6,156 bases of DNA from an uncultured Actinomycetes bacterium. Lineage in GTDB: Bacteria; Actinomycetota; Thermoleophilia; Gaiellales; Gaiellaceae. A program made the position numbers and the translations under genes. The notes beneath the pieces were generated by a model, which saw nothing but the letters and a program-made list of their open reading frames with translations, had not been told where the DNA came from and did not search any database. The stretch is taken from the NCBI GenBank assembly GCA_903930195.1, contig CAIYXH010000057.1, positions 1-6,156 of the forward strand, given 5' to 3'. Position 1 is the stretch's first letter. Every line of letters begins with the position of its first letter. Shown here in pieces: positions 1 to 5,830 of this stretch.

Positions 1-1133
1 TCGATGCCGTGCAGCACCTCGGCGCCCTTGCCGTAGGAGAAGTGGACGTCGCGGAACTCGACGTGCCCCTGGATCGGCGGCAGCTCGAGCTCGCCCTCGA
101 CGACGTCCGGCTCCTCGGCCAGCACCTCCATGATCTTGTCCAGCGCGGCCACGGCCTGCAGGAACGTGCTGTAGAGCTGCGAGAGGTTCTGCACCGGCTC
201 GAAGAAGTTCGTCAGATAGCCGAGAAACGCCGTCAGGACGCCGATCGTCGTGTGGCCCTCGAAGACGAGGTAGCCGCCGTAGCCGAGGACGATGGCGGTC
301 GCGAGCGACGAGAGCAGGTCGACGAACGGGAAGTACAGGGCGTTCTGGATCACCGTCTCGTGGTTCTTCTTGCGGTAGTCCTCGCCGACCTGGCGGAAGT
401 GCTCGCGCGCCGCGTGCTCGCGGCGGAACGCCTGCAGCACGCGCATCCCGGCGATGTCCTCGGCGAGCGTCGCCGTCACGAGCCCGAGCCGCTCGCGGAC
501 GCCGCGGTAGGAGCGGCTCGAGCGCTTGCGGAAGATGGTCGTACCCCAGCCGAGGAGCGGGATCACGACCATCGTCGCGAGCGCGAGCCGCCAGTCGAGC
601 CAGAAGAGGATCGCCGCCGAGCCGACCAGCGTCAGCGTGTTCTGGATCACCGAGGTGAAGCCGTCGGTGACGAGCTCGTCGAGTGCCTCGACGTCGTTCG
701 TCAGCCGGCTGATCAGCACGCCGGCGCGGTTGCGCTCGTAGAAGCCGAGCGGCAGTCGCTGCAGGTGGCGGAAGAGGTGGTTGCGGAGGTCGGCGAGCAT
801 CCGCTCGCCCGTCCAGCTCGTGAAGTACGTCTGCGCCGCCGAGCTCCCGAGCCCGAGCACGCTTGCGGCGATGAAGCCGCCGACAAGCCAACCGAGCTCG
901 TTCGTGTGCCCGCCGTGCACCTGGTCGACGGCGCGGCCGAGCAGGTACGGCGGGGCGAGCGCGACGGCCGTCGCCGCGAGGAGCGACCCGGCCGCGGTGA
1001 GCGTGCGGGCCCGGTAGGGCCAGGCCAGGCGATAGAGGGCCGTCAGCCGGCGCTTCGTCGCGGCCCACGACCAGTCGTCGACGACCGCGTTCTTCTGCGA
1101 GACGAGCGTGCTGCCGGGCTGCCAGACCTGCAT
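1..1133 (-). CDS. ABC exporter half-transporter, permease plus start of ATPase domain (partial)
   Basis: Second subunit of a probable heterodimeric ABC exporter of the inner membrane, using ATP to move lipids, drugs or peptides outward; the substrate is unknown. Translating the minus strand gives 377 residues before the gene leaves the window at its C-terminal side. An N-terminal leader of about 40 residues precedes six hydrophobic segments near 43-66, 80-104, 162-181, 183-201, 266-291 and 296-317. The exporter-type stretch LPLGFYERNRAGVLISRL lies at 128-145. The ATPase domain begins near 357 with VEFRDVHFSYG, whose Tyr367 is the A-loop residue that stacks on adenine. Walker A, signature and Walker B lie outside the window. 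The ATG at 1133-1131 overlaps the stop of the upstream transporter gene (TGATG) and has GGAGG seven bases upstream, so the two are translationally coupled. The long leader resembles the larger partner (BmrD/YheH type) of known heterodimers, but that comparison is from memory. Confidence 0.93.
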   Translation of the reverse strand, partial: MQVWQPGSTLVSQKNAVVDDWSWAATKRRLTALYRLAWPYRARTLTAAGSLLAATAVALAPPYLLGRAVDQVHGGHTNELGWLVGGFIAASVLGLGSSAAQTYFTSWTGERMLADLRNHLFRHLQRLPLGFYERNRAGVLISRLTNDVEALDELVTDGFTSVIQNTLTLVGSAAILFWLDWRLALATMVVIPLLGWGTTIFRKRSSRSYRGVRERLGLVTATLAEDIAGMRVLQAFRREHAAREHFRQVGEDYRKKNHETVIQNALYFPFVDLLSSLATAIVLGYGGYLVFEGHTTIGVLTAFLGYLTNFFEPVQNLSQLYSTFLQAVAALDKIMEVLAEEPDVVEGELELPPIQGHVEFRDVHFSYGKGAEVLHGI

Positions 1134-2890
1134 CAGGCGACCTCCGCCGGTTCCACGCCGCCCTCGAGCCGGCCGTGCTCGTAGATCTCGCGGTAGACGC
1201 CGCTCACCGGCAGCACCTCGTCGTGCGTGCCGCGCGCCACGATCTTCCCGTGCTCGAGCACGACGATCTCGTCGGCGAGGGAGATGGTGGAGAGGCGGTG
1301 GGCGATGATCAGCGTCGTCCGGCCGCGCATCGCCTCGCGCAGGCCGAGTCGGATGCGGGCCTCGGTCGTTGCGTCGACCGACGCCGTCGCGTCGTCGAGG
1401 ATCAGGATCCGCGGATCGACGACGAGTGCGCGGGCGATCGCGAGTCGCTGCCGCTGGCCGCCCGAGAGAGTGATCCCGCGCTCGCCGATGACCGTGTCGT
1501 AGCCCTCGGGGAGCGCCTCGACGAAGTCCGCGGCCTGCGCGAGCCGCGCGGCCTGCCGGATCTCGTCCTCGGTTGCCTCGGTGCGGCCGAAGGCGATGTT
1601 CTCGCGGACGGTCGCCGAGAAGAGGAACGGATCCTGGGCGATCACGCCGATCGCGCTGCGCAGCGAGTCGAGGGTCAGCTCGCGGACGTCGTTTCCGTCG
1701 ACCGTGACCCGGCCCGCGTCGACGTCGTAGAAGCGGGGGATCAGCGAGGTGAGCGTCGTCTTGCCGGAGCCCGTGTGCCCGATCAGCGCGACCGTGCGCC
1801 CGGCCGGGATCTCGAGGTCGATCGCCTCGAGCACCGGACGGTCGGGCCGGTAGCCGAACGTCACGCCCTCGAACGTCATGGCGCCCGGGCCTTCCGGGAG
1901 CTCCCGCGCCGTGGGCAGGTTGGTGATGCCCTCGGGCTCGTCGATCACGGCAAAGATCCGCTCGCCTGACGCCGTCGCCCTCTGGCCCTCGCCGACCCAC
2001 ATGCCGATCATCCGCAGCGGGAAGACGAGCAGCGCGAGGTAGAGGTTGAAGCGCACGAAGGCGTCGAGTGAGAGCGAGCCGTGCGCGACCATCCGGCCGC
2101 CGACGAGGATCACGATCGCCTGCCCGATGTACGGCAGGAAGGCGAGCAGCGGCACGTAGAGCGCGCGCTGCCGGTTTGCACGCAGCGTCTGCTGGAAGAG
2201 GATCTCGGTGCGTGCCTCGAACCGGTTCTGCTCGGCCTGCTCCTGCGCGAACGACTTGACGACGTGCACGCCGACGACGTTCTCCTCGGCGACGGTCGCG
2301 ACGTCGGCGAGCTTCTGCTGCACCTCGCGGAGGACGGGGTGCGAGACCTTGCTGTAGCGGTAGGCGATCGCAATCAGGAGCGGCACGAACACGATCGAGA
2401 TCAGCGCGAGCTTCCACGAGATCACGAAGATCAGCACGCCGACCCCGAGGATCGTGAACACGTGCTGGCCGAAGAAGATCAGCCCGTAGCCGAGGAAGAA
2501 GCGGACGGTCTGCAGGTCGACCGTCGCGCGCGACATCAGCTGGCCGGTCTGGTTGCGGTCGTAGAAGCCGAACGAGAGGCGGACGAGCTTCGCGTAGATC
2601 GCCGAGCGGATGTCGATCTCGACGCCGAGCGCCTGGTTCCCCGACATCAAGCGGCGGCCGAGCGTGCAGGCGGCCTTGAACACGCCGACGGCGAGGATGA
2701 TCCCGATCAGCAGTGGCAGCCGGCTGCGGTGGTGATCCTGGATCGCCTGGACGATGTTCCCCGTGAGCCACGGGAACGCGAGCGTGCCGGCCTGCGCGCC
2801 GAAGGCGAGCAGGATCGAGAGGACGAGCGTCAGCTTGTAGCCGCGCAGGAACCCGATCAGGCGAAAAAAGGTCGTGCTGTAGCGCGGCAC
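1133..2890 (-). CDS. ABC exporter half-transporter, permease-ATPase, with degenerate catalytic glutamate
   Basis: Complete type IV ABC exporter half-transporter of 585 residues, the usual length for the MsbA/BmrC group. Hydrophobic segments lie near 19-42, 57-77, 131-159, 161-179, 244-265 and 281-300, followed by the ATPase domain. Visible motifs are A-loop Tyr347, Walker A GHTGSGKT (371-378), Q-loop Gln419 in IAQDPFLFS, signature LSGGQRQR (475-482), Walker B ILILDD (495-500), D-loop ASVD and switch His531 in IIAHRLS. The residue after the Walker B Asp is Asp500, where a canonical exporter has the catalytic Glu. That change is typical of the degenerate subunit in heterodimers such as BmrC or TM287. 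The start chosen is the GTG at 2890, because GGAGG lies five bases upstream. An in-frame GTG at 2908 would add six residues but has only a weak GGACGG upstream. The gene follows the glycosylase by 27 bases and overlaps the next subunit by one base. Substrate cannot be deduced. Confidence 0.95.
   Translation of the reverse strand: MPRYSTTFFRLIGFLRGYKLTLVLSILLAFGAQAGTLAFPWLTGNIVQAIQDHHRSRLPLLIGIILAVGVFKAACTLGRRLMSGNQALGVEIDIRSAIYAKLVRLSFGFYDRNQTGQLMSRATVDLQTVRFFLGYGLIFFGQHVFTILGVGVLIFVISWKLALISIVFVPLLIAIAYRYSKVSHPVLREVQQKLADVATVAEENVVGVHVVKSFAQEQAEQNRFEARTEILFQQTLRANRQRALYVPLLAFLPYIGQAIVILVGGRMVAHGSLSLDAFVRFNLYLALLVFPLRMIGMWVGEGQRATASGERIFAVIDEPEGITNLPTARELPEGPGAMTFEGVTFGYRPDRPVLEAIDLEIPAGRTVALIGHTGSGKTTLTSLIPRFYDVDAGRVTVDGNDVRELTLDSLRSAIGVIAQDPFLFSATVRENIAFGRTEATEDEIRQAARLAQAADFVEALPEGYDTVIGERGITLSGGQRQRLAIARALVVDPRILILDDATASVDATTEARIRLGLREAMRGRTTLIIAHRLSTISLADEIVVLEHGKIVARGTHDEVLPVSGVYREIYEHGRLEGGVEPAEVA
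1141..1145 (-). promoter_or_regulatory. Ribosome-binding site of the second ABC gene
   Basis: GGAGG on the minus strand, seven bases before the ATG at 1133. It lies inside the last codons of the upstream transporter gene. With the TGATG stop/start overlap it supports coupled translation and near-equal amounts of the two subunits. Confidence 0.7.
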
Positions 2891-2895
2891 GTGCG

Positions 2896-2900
2896 CCTCC
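2896..2900 (-). promoter_or_regulatory. Ribosome-binding site deciding the first ABC gene start
   Basis: GGAGG on the minus strand, five bases before the GTG at 2890. It falls inside the coding sequence if the longer GTG at 2908 were used, so it favours the shorter product that begins VPRYSTTFF. Confidence 0.6.
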
Positions 2901-2917
2901 GACGTCACCCGTCCAGG

Positions 2918-3529
2918 TTACGCGGCGGGGTGGAGCTGACCGAGCTCTGCATGGATCAGCGCGACGGCCTCCGCGATTCGCACCCGGTTGGCCGGGACGT
3001 TGATCCAGCTGCTCGCGCCCGAAGGATGCGGCAAGGGGATCGCGATCGCCCCGTCGGGCAGCTCGAGCCGCAGCCCGACCGCCTCGCCGATCGTCGGGAT
3101 CCCGAGGAGGGTGCGGGTCGCGAGGCCGCCGACCGTGACGATCAGGGCCGGCTGCAGCAGCCGGAGCTCCTCGTCCCGCCACCGGGAGCAGAGGCGCTGC
3201 TCCTCGAGCGACGGAGTCCGGTCGCCGCGGCCCGACGGCGCGCGGCCCGGGTCGCAGCGGGTGACCGACGCGCAGAAGAACGTCCCGTAGAACGTCGCCT
3301 CGTCGAGGTCGAGCCAGCGGCGGAGCGTCGCGCCTGCCCGGCCGCGCCAGGGCCGGCGCTCGATGCCCTCCTGGATCCCCGGCGCCTGGCCGAAGAGGTA
3401 GGCGCGCTGGTTCGCGAGCGGCGCGCGCACGGGCAGCGACTCGAGCGGGTGGCCCGCATCGAGGCAGGCGCGGCAGCGGGAGAGGCGCCGCTCGAGCCCG
3501 GTGAGCGTGCGCGCAGCAGCCATCGCCAT
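2918..3529 (-). CDS. Uracil-DNA glycosylase superfamily protein, family 4-like with Fe-S cysteines
   Basis: Predicted base-excision repair enzyme that removes uracil (from cytosine deamination or dUTP incorporation) by cleaving the N-glycosidic bond. The 203-residue protein fits the single-domain family 4/5 size. Motif A is GQAPGIQE (47-54), followed by RRPWRGRAGATLRRWL (58-73), equivalent to the family 4 GRPFVGRAG stretch. Motif B is HPSGAS (168-173). Four cysteines, 19 and 22 (CRAC) plus 92 (VTRCDPG) and 114 (EEQRLC), match the spacing of the family 4 [4Fe-4S] ligands, including the nearby conserved DRTPS..E. Position 48 is Gln where classical family 4 motif A (GEAPG) has Glu, so it may belong to a less studied subgroup; activity is inferred. 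It is first in the leftward run with the ABC genes. ATG codons at 3529 and 3523 are both possible. Neither has a Shine-Dalgarno sequence, and 3523 would suit a leaderless transcript. Confidence 0.88.
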   Translation of the reverse strand: MAMAAARTLTGLERRLSRCRACLDAGHPLESLPVRAPLANQRAYLFGQAPGIQEGIERRPWRGRAGATLRRWLDLDEATFYGTFFCASVTRCDPGRAPSGRGDRTPSLEEQRLCSRWRDEELRLLQPALIVTVGGLATRTLLGIPTIGEAVGLRLELPDGAIAIPLPHPSGASSWINVPANRVRIAEAVALIHAELGQLHPAA

Positions 3530-3535
3530 AAAGTA
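3529..3535. promoter_or_regulatory. Candidate overlapping divergent -10 elements between glycosylase and formimidoyltransferase
   Basis: The start codons of the two divergent genes are 13-19 bases apart, with a single A/T-rich patch between them. On the plus strand TAAAGT (3529-3534) ends eight bases before the GTG at 3543. On the minus strand TACTTT (3535-3530) ends six bases before the ATG at 3523. Both fit the TANNNT pattern of actinobacterial -10 boxes and would start transcription at or next to the start codon. No convincing -35 box is seen for either. This is inference from sequence pattern only. Confidence 0.35.
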
Positions 3536-3542
3536 CGAGGTC

Positions 3543-4397
3543 GTGCGTCAGCTCGAATCGGTGCCGAACTTCTCCGAGGGGCGTGACCGCTCCGTCGTCG
3601 ACGCAATCGGCGCAGCGCTCGCGGCGCACGCCGACGTGCTCGACCTGCACCTCGACGCCGATCACAACCGCTCGGTCTTCACGCTCGTCGGCGAGGAGGC
3701 GCAGCTCGTCGACGCGCTCGCCGCCGGCGTCGCTGCTGCGCGCGACCGCATCGACCTGACCCGCCATGCCGGTGTCCACCCGAGGATCGGAGCCGCGGAC
3801 GTCGTTCCGATCGTGCCGCTCGTTGCGGGCGACATGGAGCGCGCCGCCGCTTGCGCCGAGGCGGTCGGCCGGGCGCTCGGAGGGCTCGGGCTGCCCGTCT
3901 TTCTCTACGCGCCTCCGACGCGCGGGCCGGCGTTCTACCGGCGCGGCGGCCTGGACGGCCTCGCCGCGCGTCTCGCCGCCCGCGAGCTCGCGGCCGACTT
4001 CGGCCCGAACGAGCTGCACCCGACCGCAGGGGCAGTTATCGTCGGCGCCCGCCGCCCTCTCGTCGCGCTGAACGTCAACCTGCGCGGGAGCCTGGAGGTC
4101 GCGAAGGCGGTCGCCGCCGTCGTCCGCGAGCACGAAGGCGGCGGCTTTCCGGGGGTGCGCGCGCTCGGCCTCGACCAGCCCCAGGCGGGGCACGTCCAGG
4201 TCTCGATGAACGTCGAGCGCTGGGAAGAGGCGCCGCTCGCCGCCGTGGTCGCGCGCATCGAGGCTGAGGCGGAAGCACGCGGCGCCGATGTCCTCGGCCC
4301 CGAGCTCGTCGGCCTCGTGCCCCGAGCCGCCGCCGAAGGCCTTGCTTGGCTCCGCCCCGACCAGATCCTCGAAAACCGGTTGCCCTCGTCTTCGTAG
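3543..4397 (+). CDS. ftcD: Glutamate formimidoyltransferase (monofunctional)
   Basis: Cytosolic enzyme transferring the formimino group of N-formimino-L-glutamate, a histidine breakdown product, to tetrahydrofolate, giving 5-formimino-THF and glutamate. Some bacterial members also act on 5-formyl-THF and can replace the cycloligase, so a folate-salvage role is an alternative. The 284-residue product matches the formiminotransferase domain alone, with no cyclodeaminase domain. Family motifs are SVPNFSEGRD (6-15), DADHNRSV (38-45), RHAGVHPRIGAADVVPIVPL (74-93, holding the predicted catalytic histidine region), and TAGAVIVGARRPLVALNVNL (161-180). The start chosen is the GTG at 3543, because conservation begins with RQLESVPNFSEG. 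The frame stays open upstream to a GTG at 3501, but that start would place the gene over the divergent glycosylase gene. No histidine-utilisation genes are in the window. The TAG stop lies at the base of a terminator-like hairpin. Confidence 0.92.
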   Translation: MRQLESVPNFSEGRDRSVVDAIGAALAAHADVLDLHLDADHNRSVFTLVGEEAQLVDALAAGVAAARDRIDLTRHAGVHPRIGAADVVPIVPLVAGDMERAAACAEAVGRALGGLGLPVFLYAPPTRGPAFYRRGGLDGLAARLAARELAADFGPNELHPTAGAVIVGARRPLVALNVNLRGSLEVAKAVAAVVREHEGGGFPGVRALGLDQPQAGHVQVSMNVERWEEAPLAAVVARIEAEAEARGADVLGPELVGLVPRAAAEGLAWLRPDQILENRLPSSS

Positions 4398-4427
4398 GGA
4401 CAGGGCTTTAGCCCCTGTCCCGGTTTT
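4397..4427 (+). terminator. Probable intrinsic terminator after the formimidoyltransferase gene
   Basis: GGGACAGGG (4397-4405) pairs perfectly with CCCTGTCCC (4413-4421) around a seven-base loop, followed by GG and TTTT (4424-4427). The stem begins on the last base of the TAG stop codon. A stable nine-pair G/C stem plus a short T-run is a reasonable rho-independent terminator for the rightward gene. On the opposite strand no T-run follows it. Confidence 0.65.
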
Positions 4428-4448
4428 CCCGCCGGCAAGCCGTGAAGT

Positions 4449-4529
4449 CTCGATCGGGACAGGCCCCTTCGGGGACAGTCCCTAGGGCGCCCCCGTTGAG
4501 GGACTGGCCTCCGGCCTGTCCCGACCGAG
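4449..4529. repeat. 81-base fold-back element with 17-base inverted arms between convergent genes
   Basis: The left arm CTCGATCGGGACAGGCC (4449-4465) and the right arm GGCCTGTCCCGACCGAG (4513-4529) are inverted repeats matching at 16 of 17 positions. Inside them CAGTCCCT (4476-4483) pairs with AGGGACTG (4499-4506) around a 15-base loop, and GGGG (4471-4474) can pair with CCTC (4508-4511) using one wobble. The whole stretch can therefore fold into one long, nearly continuous hairpin. The single arm mismatch (A/C on the plus strand) becomes a U-G wobble in RNA from the MFS strand. The element begins five bases after the MFS stop codon. It may be a terminator for that gene, a dispersed palindromic (REP or MITE-like) repeat, or both. 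It shares the GGGACAGG core with the hairpin at 4397-4421. Confidence 0.7.
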
Positions 4530-4533
4530 CGCT

Positions 4534-5793
4534 CTACGCCGTCGCCACCCGCCCCGTCCACCGATCGGCGAGCAGCGCACCGGCGATGCCGATCAGCGGC
4601 ACCGCAAGCGCCGAGACGCCGAAGATCGGTCGGATCGCGACCACCGCGAAGAGCGGCGAGACGAGCAGCAGCCCGGTCGCGTGCGAGCCGCGGTGGACGA
4701 ACGAGATCACGCCGAGCACGCGGCCGAGGAGGTCGTCGCTGACCTCCTCCTGCGCGGCCGAGTTGAGCAGCACGTAGGCGAGGCTCTCGCTCGCGCCGAT
4801 GAAGACCGAGGCGACGACGGTCAGCGTCAGCGAGGTCGTGAACGCGATCAGCGCGTAGGCCGGCAGGCAGACGATCCAGCCGAGCATCGCCGTCCGCGCC
4901 TTGTGACGCACGGTCACACGTGCCAGCACCGCCCCAACGCCGATCGCCCCGACCGAGAAGCCGATCATCACGATCGAGAAACCGCCGGCCCCGTGATGAA
5001 GGGAGGTGCGGACGAACTGGGGGATGCCGCCGATCCAGATGCCGGTCGCGATCGTCATCGCGACGCCGAAGGTGATCACGCCGGTCGTGAGCGCGCGGAG
5101 CGGCTTCAGCGCCGCGATCCCGGCCCGCAGGCTCGACGAGCCGTGCTCGTCGGCTGCGACGCGGCCGGTGTGCAGCGTGAGGATGATCGCGCCGGAGATG
5201 AAGAAGCTCGCCGCATCGACGGCGAAGAAGGCGCTCACGGGCAGTACCGCAAGCAACAGGGCGCCGACGGCCCAGCCGCCGATCGAGAGCGCGTTCGCCG
5301 TCGCGTGCACGAGCCCGTTCGCGGCCTGCACGTTCTCGCGCTCGACGACCGCCGGGATCGTCGCGCCGTAGGCAGGCTCGAAGTAGCTCGTCGCCGCCTC
5401 GACGACGAACGCCGCGACGACGAGACCCCAGAGCGGAAGGGAGTGGGTGAGGCCGAGGATCGCGACCGGCACGAAGACCGCGCCGCGGACGACATCGGCC
5501 GAGACCATCAGCCCGCGGCGGCTCCAGCGGTCGGCGGCAACCCCGCCGTGGAGGCCGAAGAAGAACGCCGGCAGGCTGTCGGCGAGCCGCACCGCGACGA
5601 CCCCGAGCGGGCCGCCGAGGTCGAGCGCGAGCCACATCAACGCGATGTAGGAGACCGCGTCGCCGAGCTCGCTGATCTGCACGGCGACGAAGAGCCGCCG
5701 GAACTCGCGCCGGCGGAGGAGCGCGAGCGAGCCGCGCTTGGCCGGCTCGGTGAGCTCGACTTCGCGCGGGACGTCGAAGACGGGGTCGGACAC
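4534..5793 (-). CDS. MFS transporter, EntS/MFS_3-like exporter
   Basis: Inner-membrane major facilitator superfamily protein of 419 residues, probably a proton-driven exporter; the substrate is unknown. A cytosolic N-terminus of about 30 residues precedes LLRRREFRRLFVAVQISELGD (25-45), the usual first-helix start of the EntS/MFS_3 group. The first-loop motif A is GGVAADRWSRR (83-93). ERENVQAANGL (151-161), between helices 4 and 5, and LLGRVLGVISF (355-365) are characteristic of this group. Around ten to twelve hydrophobic segments are visible. The charged central loop RVAADEHGSSSLRAG (211-225) separates the two halves. The GTG at 5793 is the only well-placed start; GGAAG directly abuts it and is too close to serve as a normal ribosome-binding site, so a leaderless message is possible. 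The gene ends in TAG five bases before the fold-back element and converges with the formimidoyltransferase gene. It is divergent from the small protein 37 bases away. Confidence 0.9.
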   Translation of the reverse strand: MSDPVFDVPREVELTEPAKRGSLALLRRREFRRLFVAVQISELGDAVSYIALMWLALDLGGPLGVVAVRLADSLPAFFFGLHGGVAADRWSRRGLMVSADVVRGAVFVPVAILGLTHSLPLWGLVVAAFVVEAATSYFEPAYGATIPAVVERENVQAANGLVHATANALSIGGWAVGALLLAVLPVSAFFAVDAASFFISGAIILTLHTGRVAADEHGSSSLRAGIAALKPLRALTTGVITFGVAMTIATGIWIGGIPQFVRTSLHHGAGGFSIVMIGFSVGAIGVGAVLARVTVRHKARTAMLGWIVCLPAYALIAFTTSLTLTVVASVFIGASESLAYVLLNSAAQEEVSDDLLGRVLGVISFVHRGSHATGLLLVSPLFAVVAIRPIFGVSALAVPLIGIAGALLADRWTGRVATA

Positions 5794-5799
5794 CTTCCG

Positions 5800-5805
5800 A
5801 GTCTG
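5800..5805 (-). promoter_or_regulatory. Weak candidate -10 element for the MFS gene
   Basis: CAGACT on the minus strand ends six bases before the GTG at 5793. It keeps the A at position 2 and the T at position 6 of TANNNT but not the first T. The call rests on spacing matching the other candidate leaderless starts in the window, not on sequence strength. Confidence 0.2.
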
Positions 5806-5818
5806 CCAAGCGCCCGGC

Positions 5819-5824
5819 TAGGCT
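5819..5824 (+). promoter_or_regulatory. Candidate -10 element for the small lysine-rich protein gene
   Basis: TAGGCT ends six bases before the GTG at 5831, so transcription would begin at the start codon. No Shine-Dalgarno sequence lies in the six bases between. TTCCGA (5795-5800), 18 bases upstream, is a poor -35 candidate. Confidence 0.3.
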
Positions 5825-5830
5825 GACGTC

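Noticed and set aside
9..1184. A 391-codon plus-strand open frame opposite the second ABC gene.
   Set aside because: It is rich in Arg, Asp, Glu and Val with no domain features, and is the antisense shadow of a gene with strong family motifs.
3501..3542. Extended N-terminus of the formimidoyltransferase from an upstream GTG.
   Set aside because: The extra 14 residues have no family similarity, would overlap the divergent glycosylase start, and conservation begins at RQLESVPN.
2081..3586. A 501-codon plus-strand open frame opposite the ABC and glycosylase genes.
   Set aside because: It crosses two genes and their spacer, has shadow-type composition and no start signal. The glycosylase and transporter motifs on the other strand are decisive.
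4397..4529. Possible CRISPR-like or small RNA gene because of several repeated GGGACAGG units.
   Set aside because: The units are inverted rather than direct, with no regular spacers, and there are no cas genes. Hairpins between convergent genes explain them.
4681..5826. A 381-codon plus-strand open frame opposite the MFS gene.
   Set aside because: It is charged and repetitive in composition (Arg/Asp/Glu) without recognisable features. The opposite strand encodes membrane helices and MFS motif A.
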